64,000 bases of DNA from contig NZ_QQAV01000009.1 of the NCBI RefSeq assembly GCF_003350475.1, positions 124,001 to 188,000 of the forward strand, in the 5' to 3' direction. The notes under the pieces are model-generated. The model was not told the DNA's origin and searched no databases. It saw nothing but the letters and a program-made list of their open reading frames with translations. This DNA is from Pseudacidovorax intermedius. GTDB lineage: Bacteria > Pseudomonadota > Gammaproteobacteria > Burkholderiales > Burkholderiaceae_C. Below, one piece after another: positions 1-8,601 of this stretch (its first letter is position 1; each line of letters begins with the position of its first letter). The position numbers and the translations under genes were made by a program.

Positions 1-471
1 ACCGAGTTGGACTGGGAGAAGCCTGGCACCGTGGGCTACCACCTCTCGACCGTGGGCGCCGAGAAGGGCGTGACCACCGGCCGCTCGCGCCGCTGCGGCT
101 GGTTCGACGCCGCGCTGCTCAAGCGCTCGGCCCAGGTCAATGGCCTGTCGGGCCTGTGCATCACCAAGCTGGACGTGCTGGACGGCATTGAGGAACTCAA
201 GCTGTGCACCGGCTATGAACTGGACGGCGAGCACATCGACATCCTGCCGCTGGGTGCCGACGAGATCGAGCGTTGCGTGCCGGTCTACGAGACGATGGAA
301 GGCTGGTCGGACAGCACCGTGGGCGTGACGCAGTACGACAAGCTGCCGGTCAATGCCCGGCTGTACCTGCAGCGCATCGAGCAGGTGACGGGCGTGCCCA
401 TCGCCATGATCTCGACCAGCCCGGATCGTGACCACACGATCATGATGCGCCACCCCTACCTCGCCGATTGA
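1..471 (+). CDS. purA: Adenylosuccinate synthetase, C-terminal part (cut by window edge)
   Basis: PurA joins IMP and aspartate using GTP to make adenylosuccinate, the first committed step from IMP to AMP, in the cytoplasm. The frame is open from base 1 and ends at TGA 469-471, so only about 156 C-terminal residues are present. The fragment carries the family's conserved stretch [12 protein letters not shown], then the KLDVLDG substrate-loop segment, the YETMEGW motif and the end [18 protein letters not shown], which matches the usual PurA C-terminus. The phosphoribosyltransferase gene follows after 22 nt, an arrangement common in Burkholderiales. The truncation is only the window boundary. 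Confidence 0.96.
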   Translation, partial: TELDWEKPGTVGYHLSTVGAEKGVTTGRSRRCGWFDAALLKRSAQVNGLSGLCITKLDVLDGIEELKLCTGYELDGEHIDILPLGADEIERCVPVYETMEGWSDSTVGVTQYDKLPVNARLYLQRIEQVTGVPIAMISTSPDRDHTIMMRHPYLAD

Positions 472-493
472 ACCCGCCCGGAGCCCACGACCC

Positions 494-1018
494 ATGTTGA
501 CCGAAGACGGAAAGCACCTGTACGTCAGCTACGACGAGTACCACAACCTCATCGAGAAGCTCGCGCTCAAGATCCACCAGTCCGGCTGGGAGTTCGACAA
601 CATCCTGTGCCTGGCCCGCGGCGGCATGCGGCCCGGCGATGTGCTGTCGCGCATCTTCGACAAGCCGCTGGCCATCATGTCCACCAGCTCGTACCGCTCC
701 GAGGGCGGCACCATCCAGGGCCACCTGGACATCGCCCACTACATCACCACACCCAAGGGCGAGATCGCCGGCCGCGTGCTGCTGGTGGACGACCTGGCCG
801 ATTCCGGCCACACGCTGCAGGCCGTGGTGGAACTGCTGCGCACCAAGTACGCCCCCATCACCGAGCTGCGCAGCGCGGTGCTCTGGACCAAGCAGCTGTC
901 GGTGTTCACGCCCGACTACTCGGTGGAGTACCTGGAGACCAATCCCTGGATCCACCAGCCCTTCGAGGGCTACGACACGATGCGACCGGAGAAGCTGCTC
1001 AAGAAGTGGTCCGTCTGA
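494..1018 (+). CDS. Purine-type phosphoribosyltransferase
   Basis: A 174-residue type I phosphoribosyltransferase. The PRPP-binding signature is VLLVDDLADSGHTL at about residues 95-108, and the upstream LARGGMRPGD (40-49) forms the pyrophosphate loop. Size and motifs fit the hypoxanthine/xanthine-guanine group, which salvages bases to nucleotides, but the base specificity cannot be read from sequence. Its place 22 nt after purA supports a purine role and probable co-transcription. It is not a PyrR or Apt by overall pattern; assignment to Hpt/Gpt is inference. Confidence 0.85.
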   Translation: MLTEDGKHLYVSYDEYHNLIEKLALKIHQSGWEFDNILCLARGGMRPGDVLSRIFDKPLAIMSTSSYRSEGGTIQGHLDIAHYITTPKGEIAGRVLLVDDLADSGHTLQAVVELLRTKYAPITELRSAVLWTKQLSVFTPDYSVEYLETNPWIHQPFEGYDTMRPEKLLKKWSV

Positions 1019-1039
1019 AGAGGGGCTAGCATCGGTGGC

Positions 1040-2233
1040 ATGAGCGCATCTGCCACCGACCTGATCCATCACCCTTACCTTCCTCCGTCGAGTTTCGAGG
1101 CCCCACAGCCGGGCATCTTCAAGGCCTCGACGGTCTTCTTCCCCAGCGTCGCTGCCATGCGCGCGCGCGACTGGAAGAGCAAGGCAGGCTACACCTACGG
1201 CCTGCACGGCACCCCCACCACCTTCCTGCTCGAAGAACGGCTGGCCGCCCTCGAAGGCGGCAGCCAGTGCCTGCTGGCGCCCAGTGGGCTGGCCGCCATC
1301 TCGCTGGTGGCGTTGTCGCTGCTCGGTCGTGGCGATGAGGTGCTGATCCCCGACAACGCCTACGGCCCCAACAAGGCCCTGGCCACGGGCGAACTGGCCA
1401 ACTACGGCATCACGCACCGCCTTTATGACGCGATGGACCCGGCCGATCTGGCTGCGAAGCTCTCGGAGCGCACGCGGCTGGTGTGGATCGAGGCCCCGGG
1501 CTCGGTCACGATGGAGTTTCCCGACCTGCCTTCGCTGGTGGCCGCGTGCCGCGCGCGCGGCGTGGTCAGCGCGCTGGACAACACCTGGGGCGCCGGCCTG
1601 GCCTTCAATCCCTTCGACCTCGTGGGCGACGGGCAGGGTGTGGACATCTCCGTCCACGCGCTCACCAAGTACCCGAGCGGCGGCGGCGATGTGCTGATGG
1701 GCAGCGTGGTCACGCGTGACGAGGCCCTGCACCTCAAACTCAAACTCACGCACATGCGCTTGGGCATCGGTGTCGGTGCCAACGATGCCGAGACGCTGCT
1801 GCGGGCGCTGCCCAGCGTGAACCTGCGCTATGCCGCGCACGACCGCGCAGCACGGACGCTGGCGACTTGGCTGGGCGAACGCGAAGAGATCGCGCAGGTG
1901 CTGCATCCTGCGCTGCCTGGCTCGCCCGGCCATGCGCACTGGCAGACGCTGTGCGGCGCCAGCGACCTGGCGGCCGGACTCTTCTCGGTGGTCTTCGACG
2001 GCCGTTTTGCCGTCGAGGCCATCGACCGCTTCTGCGACAGCCTGAAGCTGTTCAAGCTGGGCTACTCGTGGGGCGGACCCATCAGCCTTGTCGTGCCCTA
2101 CGACATCGGCCTGATGCGCGATCCGTCGGTCAGCCGCTGGCCGCACAAGGGCACGCTGGTGCGCTTCTCGGTGGGGCTGGAGCGAGTGGAGGACCTGCAG
2201 GCCGACCTGGCGCAGGCGCTCGCCCGGCTCTGA
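1040..2233 (+). CDS. metC: Cystathionine beta-lyase family PLP enzyme
   Basis: A 397-residue member of the Cys/Met-metabolism PLP enzymes (fold type I). Cystathionine beta-lyase cleaves cystathionine to homocysteine, pyruvate and ammonia in methionine synthesis. The PLP lysine is K210 in the segment SVHALTKYPSGGGD; the upstream D(N)TWGAG motif (about 178) holds the cofactor ring, and YTYGLHGTPTT near residue 50 is the substrate/phosphate region. It starts 21 nt after the phosphoribosyltransferase stop. Related family members (cystathionine gamma-synthase, gamma-lyase) share these motifs, so the exact reaction is likely but not proven. Confidence 0.85.
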   Translation: MSASATDLIHHPYLPPSSFEAPQPGIFKASTVFFPSVAAMRARDWKSKAGYTYGLHGTPTTFLLEERLAALEGGSQCLLAPSGLAAISLVALSLLGRGDEVLIPDNAYGPNKALATGELANYGITHRLYDAMDPADLAAKLSERTRLVWIEAPGSVTMEFPDLPSLVAACRARGVVSALDNTWGAGLAFNPFDLVGDGQGVDISVHALTKYPSGGGDVLMGSVVTRDEALHLKLKLTHMRLGIGVGANDAETLLRALPSVNLRYAAHDRAARTLATWLGEREEIAQVLHPALPGSPGHAHWQTLCGASDLAAGLFSVVFDGRFAVEAIDRFCDSLKLFKLGYSWGGPISLVVPYDIGLMRDPSVSRWPHKGTLVRFSVGLERVEDLQADLAQALARL

Positions 2234-2364
2234 GCGCGGCCTCGGCTTCCGCGCCGGACTCGCCCGCGCCCGGCGCGCCGTAGGCACGTCCTGCGATATC
2301 GCTTACATTGGGGCGGAGGCTGCCCCGAGCCCCGGGGCGGCGGCATCGACAAGGAGGCGTGCGC

Positions 2365-2568
2365 GTGGCCACACCCAATTACGGTTACGAGAAAAGACAG
2401 CGGGAACTGGCCAAGAAGCAGAAGAAGGAAGAGAAGCTGCGGGCCAAGGCGGAGCGCAAGATTCCCCCGAGCAGCCCGGGCCTTGCACCCGGCGACCCCG
2501 AGACGGACGTCGCGTCGCTGGAGCACGATGCGCCGACGGTGCCCGAGACACCCACCAAGGACGGCTGA
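2365..2568 (+). CDS. Small conserved charged protein of unknown function
   Basis: A 67-residue protein starting at GTG 2365, chosen because AAGGAGG at 2351-2357 lies at ideal distance; the longer open frame upstream has no ribosome site. It begins ATPNYGYEKRQRELAKKQKK and has a Lys/Glu/Arg-rich, probably helical first half followed by an acidic, proline-containing tail. I recognise it as a type of short hypothetical protein found in betaproteobacteria, with no known role. No signal peptide or membrane segment. It is convergent with the esterase gene, 28 nt away. Confidence 0.7.
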   Translation: MATPNYGYEKRQRELAKKQKKEEKLRAKAERKIPPSSPGLAPGDPETDVASLEHDAPTVPETPTKDG

Positions 2569-2596
2569 GCTCCCCCGTCACCCAGGCCCGCCCCCT

Positions 2597-3253
2597 TCAG
2601 CGCAGTATCTTGCGCATGGCGGGCCAGACGTTCTCGAGAATGCGCGGATGCGCGATGGCCAGCGGATGAATTCGGTCCGCCTGGAACATCGAAGCCGCGT
2701 CCGGCCCGTCCGCCACGTTCTTCAGCAGGAAGGGCACCACGTCGGACTGGGTCGCCTTTCCCACGCGGCCGAAGATCTCACCGAAGCGGCGCGTGTAGTC
2801 CGTCCCGTAGTTGGGCGGCACCTGTATCCCCACCACCAGCACCTTGGCACCGGCCGCCTGGCTGGCCTTGGCCATCTGCATCAGGTTGTCCTCGGTCGAC
2901 GCCAGCGGCAGGCCCCGCAGGGCGTCGTTGGCGCCCAGTTCCAGGATGACGTGCGTGGGCTTGTGCTGGGCCAGCAGGGCGGGCAATCTCGCCCGGCCGC
3001 CGGAGGTCGTGTCGCCGCTGATGCTGGCGTTGATGACCTTGGCGGCGATCTTCTGCTCGGCGAGCCGCTTCTCCATCAGCGCCACCCAGCCTTCGCCGCG
3101 CTTGAGGCCGTACTCGGCCGACAGTGAATCGCCGACCACCAGGATCACGGGTGTCTTGGCTGGCGCCGGCTGCGCCAGGGCCGAAAGACCCCACGGGCCC
3201 GCCGCCGACAGGGCCAGCGCGGTGCGCAGGATAAAGTGACGTCGAATCAGCAC
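2597..3253 (-). CDS. tesA: Exported SGNH/GDSL esterase, TesA-like (arylesterase / lysophospholipase)
   Basis: A 218-residue SGNH hydrolase. After a signal sequence of about 27 residues (ending SALAQ) come block I GDSLSAEYG with the nucleophile serine, block III GANDAL and block V DRIHPLA with the catalytic Asp and His. E. coli TesA is a periplasmic thioesterase/lysophospholipase of the same family. The start GTG 3253 is chosen because the signal peptide begins there; the frame stays open far upstream without family similarity and overlaps the ABC gene. It is divergent from the LolD-like ATPase with only 18 nt between starts, the same neighbour relation as tesA/ybbA in E. coli. Confidence 0.87.
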   Translation of the reverse strand: MLIRRHFILRTALALSAAGPWGLSALAQPAPAKTPVILVVGDSLSAEYGLKRGEGWVALMEKRLAEQKIAAKVINASISGDTTSGGRARLPALLAQHKPTHVILELGANDALRGLPLASTEDNLMQMAKASQAAGAKVLVVGIQVPPNYGTDYTRRFGEIFGRVGKATQSDVVPFLLKNVADGPDAASMFQADRIHPLAIAHPRILENVWPAMRKILR

Positions 3254-3271
3254 GCGAGTCCTTTCCAATTC

Positions 3272-3982
3272 ATGTCCAACACCGTGGAAGCCATCGTCGC
3301 CGTCGAACACGTCTACAAGTCCGTCGCCGATTCCACAGGCACGCTGGACATTCTGCAAGACATCCATTTCACCCTCGGCGCGCGGGAGACCGCCGCCATC
3401 GTGGGCGCGTCGGGCTCCGGCAAGAGTACGTTGCTGTCGATCATCGCGGGGCTGGACGTTCCCACCCGCGGCACGGTCAGGCTGGCGGGCGAGGACCTCT
3501 TCGTGGTGGACGAGGACGACCGCGCGGCCCTGCGTGCACGCCAGGTCGGCTTCGTGTTCCAGAGCTTCCAGTTGCTGGGCAACCTGACGGCGCTTGAGAA
3601 CGTGATGCTGCCGCTCGAACTGGCCGGTCGCAGCGATGCCCGCGCCGCCGCCACCGAGATGCTGGGTCGCGTCGGACTGGGGCAGCGCCTGCGCCACTAT
3701 CCCAAGCTGCTGTCCGGCGGTGAGCAGCAGCGGGTGGCGTTGGCCCGCGCCTTCGTCGTGCAGCCCCGGCTGCTGCTGGCCGACGAGCCCACGGGCAGCC
3801 TGGATTTCGCCACCGGCGAGCAGGTGATGCAACTGATGTTCGACCTCAACCGCGAGCTGGGCACGACGCTGCTGCTGGTGACGCACGACCGCGCCATTGC
3901 GCAACGCTGCGAGCGGCGCATCACCATCGCCGCCGGCCGGGTCGCGCAGGACGAATCGACGCCCGCGCCGATGGCCGCCTGA
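3272..3982 (+). CDS. ABC transporter ATPase, YbbA/LolD-like
   Basis: A 236-residue ATPase subunit with Walker A GASGSGKST, Q-loop FVFQSFQLL, signature LSGGEQQRVALARA and Walker B LLLADEPTGSLD followed by an H-loop (LLLVTHDRA). The pattern is that of the MacB/LolD group, which power FtsX-type permeases. Start ATG 3272 (MSNTVEAIV) is preferred over GTG 3236, which would overlap the divergent esterase. In E. coli the partner permease YbbP follows ybbA; here the next gene is frmR, so the permease is missing locally and this ATPase is an orphan or acts with a distant permease. Confidence 0.88.
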   Translation: MSNTVEAIVAVEHVYKSVADSTGTLDILQDIHFTLGARETAAIVGASGSGKSTLLSIIAGLDVPTRGTVRLAGEDLFVVDEDDRAALRARQVGFVFQSFQLLGNLTALENVMLPLELAGRSDARAAATEMLGRVGLGQRLRHYPKLLSGGEQQRVALARAFVVQPRLLLADEPTGSLDFATGEQVMQLMFDLNRELGTTLLLVTHDRAIAQRCERRITIAAGRVAQDESTPAPMAA

Positions 3983-4040
3983 GCGCGCCGCCGGCGGGCA
4001 TTCAGCGCGCTACCGCTCGACGCCACCCCGTCCCGCTCCT

Positions 4041-4057
4041 ATACTCCCAGGGAGTAT
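4041..4057. promoter_or_regulatory. FrmR-type operator palindrome
   Basis: ATACTCCC-A-GGGAGTAT is a perfect 8-1-8 inverted repeat with a C/G-rich centre and AT-rich ends, as in operators of the CsoR/RcnR/FrmR family. It ends 13 nt before the frmR start and directly precedes the AAGGAG ribosome site, so a bound repressor would block the frmR-frmA-fghA transcript. Operator function is inferred. Confidence 0.75.
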
Positions 4058-4070
4058 CGAAGGAGCGCCC

Positions 4071-5505
<1,435 letters not shown>

Positions 5506-5518
5506 GCGCGCGACCCCA

Positions 5519-6355
5519 ATGGAACGCGTCGAACAACATGCCAGCTTCGGCGGCCGCCAGGAGGTGTGGAAGCACGCTTCTAAAGTGCTGGGCTGCGAGA
5601 TGAAGCTGGGCGTCTACCTGCCACCGGCAGCGCTGGCCGGCGAGGCCTGCCCGGTGCTGTACTGGCTGTCGGGCCTGACCTGCAGCGAGCAGAACTTCAT
5701 CACCAAGGCGGGCGCGCAGCAGCATGCGGCGCAGCACGGGCTGATCCTGGTGGCGCCCGACACCAGCCCGCGCGGCGAGGTGATCGCCAACGACCCGGCC
5801 TACGACCTGGGGCAGGGCGCGGGCTTCTACCTCAATGCCACGCAGGCGCCCTGGGCGCCGCATTTCCGCATGGAGGACTATGTGGTGCAGGAGCTGCCTG
5901 CGTTGGTGGAGCAGCACTTCGCCACCACCGCGCGGCGCGGCATCTTTGGCCATTCGATGGGCGGCCATGGCGCGCTGACGCTGGCGCTGCGCCATCCGGG
6001 CCGCTATGCGAGCGTGTCGGCCTTTTCGCCCATCGTGGCGCCGACACAGGTGCCCTGGGGCCAGAAGGCCTTCGCGGCTTACCTGGGCGAGGACCGTGGC
6101 GAATGGGCAGCCCATGACGCGGTCGAGCTGATCGGCACCGCCACCGAGCGCCTGCCTCTGCTGGTGGACCAGGGCGAGGGCGATGAATTCCTGGCCGGGC
6201 AACTGAAGCCCGAGCTGCTGCAGAAGGCTTGCGACGCTGCGGGCCATCCGCTCACGCTGCGCCTGCAGCCGGGCTACGACCACAGCTACTACTTCGTCGC
6301 CAGCTTCATCGGCGACCACGTGGCACACCACGCCAAGGCGCTCAAGGACGACTGA
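5519..6355 (+). CDS. fghA: S-formylglutathione hydrolase
   Basis: A 278-residue esterase-D-family alpha/beta hydrolase that splits S-formylglutathione to formate and glutathione, completing formaldehyde detoxification. The nucleophile elbow GHSMGGHGA puts the serine at residue 146; the oxyanion segment is YWLSGLTCSEQNF, and the catalytic His lies in PGYDHSYYF near the C-terminus. The gene starts 13 nt after frmA and is the last of the operon. Also called frmB. Confidence 0.95.
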   Translation: MERVEQHASFGGRQEVWKHASKVLGCEMKLGVYLPPAALAGEACPVLYWLSGLTCSEQNFITKAGAQQHAAQHGLILVAPDTSPRGEVIANDPAYDLGQGAGFYLNATQAPWAPHFRMEDYVVQELPALVEQHFATTARRGIFGHSMGGHGALTLALRHPGRYASVSAFSPIVAPTQVPWGQKAFAAYLGEDRGEWAAHDAVELIGTATERLPLLVDQGEGDEFLAGQLKPELLQKACDAAGHPLTLRLQPGYDHSYYFVASFIGDHVAHHAKALKDD

Positions 6356-6462
6356 TCGGGCGCCTGCGGGCTGGCGGATGGCGCCGTTCGGCGAGCCTCT
6401 GCGTCAGGCGGCTGCGTGAGGCGGCTGCCGTGCCACAGCGCTGCCCGCAGTTCCACCCGCGC

Positions 6463-7434
6463 CTACTCGGCAGTGATGTTCCCGGTGCGCACCACCTCGG
6501 CCCAGCGCGTCGCGTCCTTGGCGATCAGCTTGCCGAACTCGGCGGGCGTCGAATGCGCCGGCACCATGCCCTGCGCCTCGAAGATGGTTGCCACCTCGGG
6601 CTGCTTGAGCACGTCGGCGATCTCGCGGTTGAGGCGCTCGATGACCGGCTGCGGCGTGCCCTTAGGCGCTAGCACACCGTACCACATGTCCACGCTGCCC
6701 ATCTTGAGGCCGGCCTCGGCCAGCGTGGGCGTCTGCGGCAGTTGCGGCACGCGCTTGTCGCTGCCGACGGCCAGGGCCTGCAGCTTGCCGGCCTTGATGT
6801 GCGGAAGGGCCACATGCACCGGCAGGAACATGGCGTCGAGCCGGCCGCCCAGCAGGTCGGTCACGGCACCGGCCGTGCCCTTGTAGGGCACATGCAGCAT
6901 GTCGACGCCCGAGGTCTGCGTCAGCAGCGCCATCGACAGATGGTGCGGCGTGCCCACGCCGGGCGTGCCGTAGGTGAGCTGGCCAGGCTTGGCCTTGGCC
7001 TGGGCGACCAGTTCGGCGGCCGTGTGCGCCCTCTGCACCTGCGGGTTGGTCACCAGCAGCAGCGTGCCCCACGATGTGAGGGCCACGGGCGCGAAGTCGT
7101 TGACGGGGTCGTAGGGCAGCGACTTGTACAGGCTCTTGTTCATCACCAGGGTGTTGACCTGCACCAGCAGCGTGTAGCCATCGGGCGCGGCGCGGGCCAC
7201 GCGCTCGCTGCCGATGTTGCCGCTGGCGCCGGGCACGTTGTCCACCACCACCGGCTGGCCCAGGGTCTTGGGCAGGCGGGCCGACAGCTGGCGGGCCACG
7301 ATGTCGATGCCCGTGCCTGGCGTGTAGGGCACCACCAGCGTGATGGGCCGGTCGGGCCAGGCCCAGGCGGGGGCGGCGGCCGTCATCGCGGCGGCCACCA
7401 GGGGCAGCCAGCGCATCCACTTCGTCGTCTTCAT
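6463..7434 (-). CDS. Bug/TctC-family periplasmic substrate-binding protein
   Basis: A 323-residue tripartite-tricarboxylate-transporter receptor (Bug family). An N-terminal signal peptide ends near APAWAWPDRP; then come the family hallmarks RPITLVVPYTPG, GASGNIGSERVARAAPDGYTL and HVPYKGTAGAVTDLLGG. These proteins bind small carboxylates in the periplasm. No TctA/TctB membrane genes are nearby, which is common for the many solitary Bug genes of Burkholderiales. It lies in line with the LysR gene upstream (168 nt apart, same strand) and beside the FAD monooxygenase, so a role in sensing or uptake of that enzyme's substrate is plausible. Confidence 0.9.
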   Translation of the reverse strand: MKTTKWMRWLPLVAAAMTAAAPAWAWPDRPITLVVPYTPGTGIDIVARQLSARLPKTLGQPVVVDNVPGASGNIGSERVARAAPDGYTLLVQVNTLVMNKSLYKSLPYDPVNDFAPVALTSWGTLLLVTNPQVQRAHTAAELVAQAKAKPGQLTYGTPGVGTPHHLSMALLTQTSGVDMLHVPYKGTAGAVTDLLGGRLDAMFLPVHVALPHIKAGKLQALAVGSDKRVPQLPQTPTLAEAGLKMGSVDMWYGVLAPKGTPQPVIERLNREIADVLKQPEVATIFEAQGMVPAHSTPAEFGKLIAKDATRWAEVVRTGNITAE

Positions 7435-7602
7435 GTCTCCACTCCTGCCGCAGCTCGCGGCGTTCGAATCTCAGGTTGCGCCAGCGCAAGGCGGCGGCTG
7501 GGCACCCGTGTTATTGGGCCAGCGGTCGGCCATGAAGTGAAATTCAGGAATCACATGCATTGATTAGCTGCCGCAATGAATGCGGCGGCACGCGCGGCGG
7601 CT

Positions 7603-8502
7603 TCAGCGCGACATCGTCGGCAGCAGCTCGACCAGCACTTCGTCGAAGGCCTGCATCGCTGCTGTCTGCGCCGCGCCGCGTCGTGACACGCGGTAGAAGC
7701 CCAGCTTGAGCTGCGGGCTGCCCAGCACCTCCATGGCCACGCGGTGGCGCCGGCAGGCGGCGACGGCGAAGGTGGGGATGACGGCGCTGCCGAAGCCGGC
7801 CTCCACCATGGAAATCATCGTGGCGATGAAGCTCACCGGCTGCGTCTCTTCGGGCACGATGCCCAGGCGGTGAAGGTGGGTGTCGATGCTGCGCTGGATC
7901 GGGTTCTCCGTCGGCAGGGTGATCAGCCGCGTGCCGCGCAGGGAGGTCCAGGTGCTGCGGCCCAGGGCGGCGGGTGCCTCGTCGGCGGGCGAGACCTTCA
8001 TCAGCGCGAATTCGGCGATCTGCCGCCGCACCAGACCCGCGCTCACCTTGAAGAAGAAGCCCAGGCCGATGTCGGCCGCGCCCGACTCCACCAGCGACTG
8101 CACGCCCTGCAGGTCGCTGTCCATGAGCTGGATGCGCACCTCGGGCTGGGCCTGGCTGAAGCGCGCGAGCATCTGCGGCAACAGGTGCGAGGACACCAGT
8201 GGTGTCGCTGCGATGCGCAGCTGCTGCCGCGTGCGCTGGCCCAGGGCGCCGACCTCGGTGCCGGCATCGTCCAGCTGCTGCAGCACGTTCTCCGCCACGG
8301 CGGCGAAGCGCCGGCCTGCCTCGGTCAGCTGCACGGCGCGCGTGGTGCGGTCGAACAGCCGTGCACCCAGCTGCTTCTCGACCTCGCGCACCAGGATGCT
8401 GAGGCCGGCCTGGGTCATGTGCACCCGCTCGGCCGCTCGGGTGAAGCTGCCGGCCTGGGCGACGCTCAGGAAGGCGCGGATCTGCCGCATGGTCAGGTTC
8501 AT
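7603..8502 (-). CDS. LysR-family transcriptional regulator
   Basis: A 299-residue LysR regulator: winged HTH in residues 1-60 (GSFTRAAERVHMTQAGLSILV recognition region) and a periplasmic-binding-like effector domain to the end. It is divergent from the FAD monooxygenase gene with 99 nt between starts, where an inverted repeat lies at 8513-8529. By the usual LysR logic it should control itself and the monooxygenase, with a pathway substrate or intermediate as inducer. The inducer is not identifiable from sequence. Confidence 0.93.
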   Translation of the reverse strand: MNLTMRQIRAFLSVAQAGSFTRAAERVHMTQAGLSILVREVEKQLGARLFDRTTRAVQLTEAGRRFAAVAENVLQQLDDAGTEVGALGQRTRQQLRIAATPLVSSHLLPQMLARFSQAQPEVRIQLMDSDLQGVQSLVESGAADIGLGFFFKVSAGLVRRQIAEFALMKVSPADEAPAALGRSTWTSLRGTRLITLPTENPIQRSIDTHLHRLGIVPEETQPVSFIATMISMVEAGFGSAVIPTFAVAACRRHRVAMEVLGSPQLKLGFYRVSRRGAAQTAAMQAFDEVLVELLPTMSR

Positions 8503-8512
8503 ATGCCGATTT

Positions 8513-8529
8513 TATGAGTGCATGTCATA
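8513..8529. promoter_or_regulatory. Candidate LysR operator between divergent genes
   Basis: TATGA-N7-TCATA is an interrupted perfect palindrome located 11 nt upstream of the LysR start and about 72 nt upstream of the monooxygenase start. Size, symmetry and location fit a LysR recognition site, but it does not match T-N11-A strictly, so this is a candidate only. Confidence 0.4.
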
Positions 8530-8601
8530 CCTAAACTTGCCTGATGCCTAGGGCTGCGGCCCAATACCGCCATCGCCTACACGACATCGAGACCGCACAC
8601 C

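Noticed and set aside
1-471. purA fragment considered as a pseudogene
   Set aside because: The frame is open to base 1 and the C-terminus is intact; truncation is explained by the window edge.
440-2287. 615-codon minus-strand frame over the phosphoribosyltransferase and metC
   Set aside because: Composition is Arg/His/Gln/Ala-rich shadow sequence; the plus-strand genes have clear motifs.
6356-6462. Short direct repeat near 6405-6430 (AGGCGGCTGCG-type, two copies)
   Set aside because: Two 11-12 bp copies in GC-rich intergenic DNA are expected by chance and have no associated feature.
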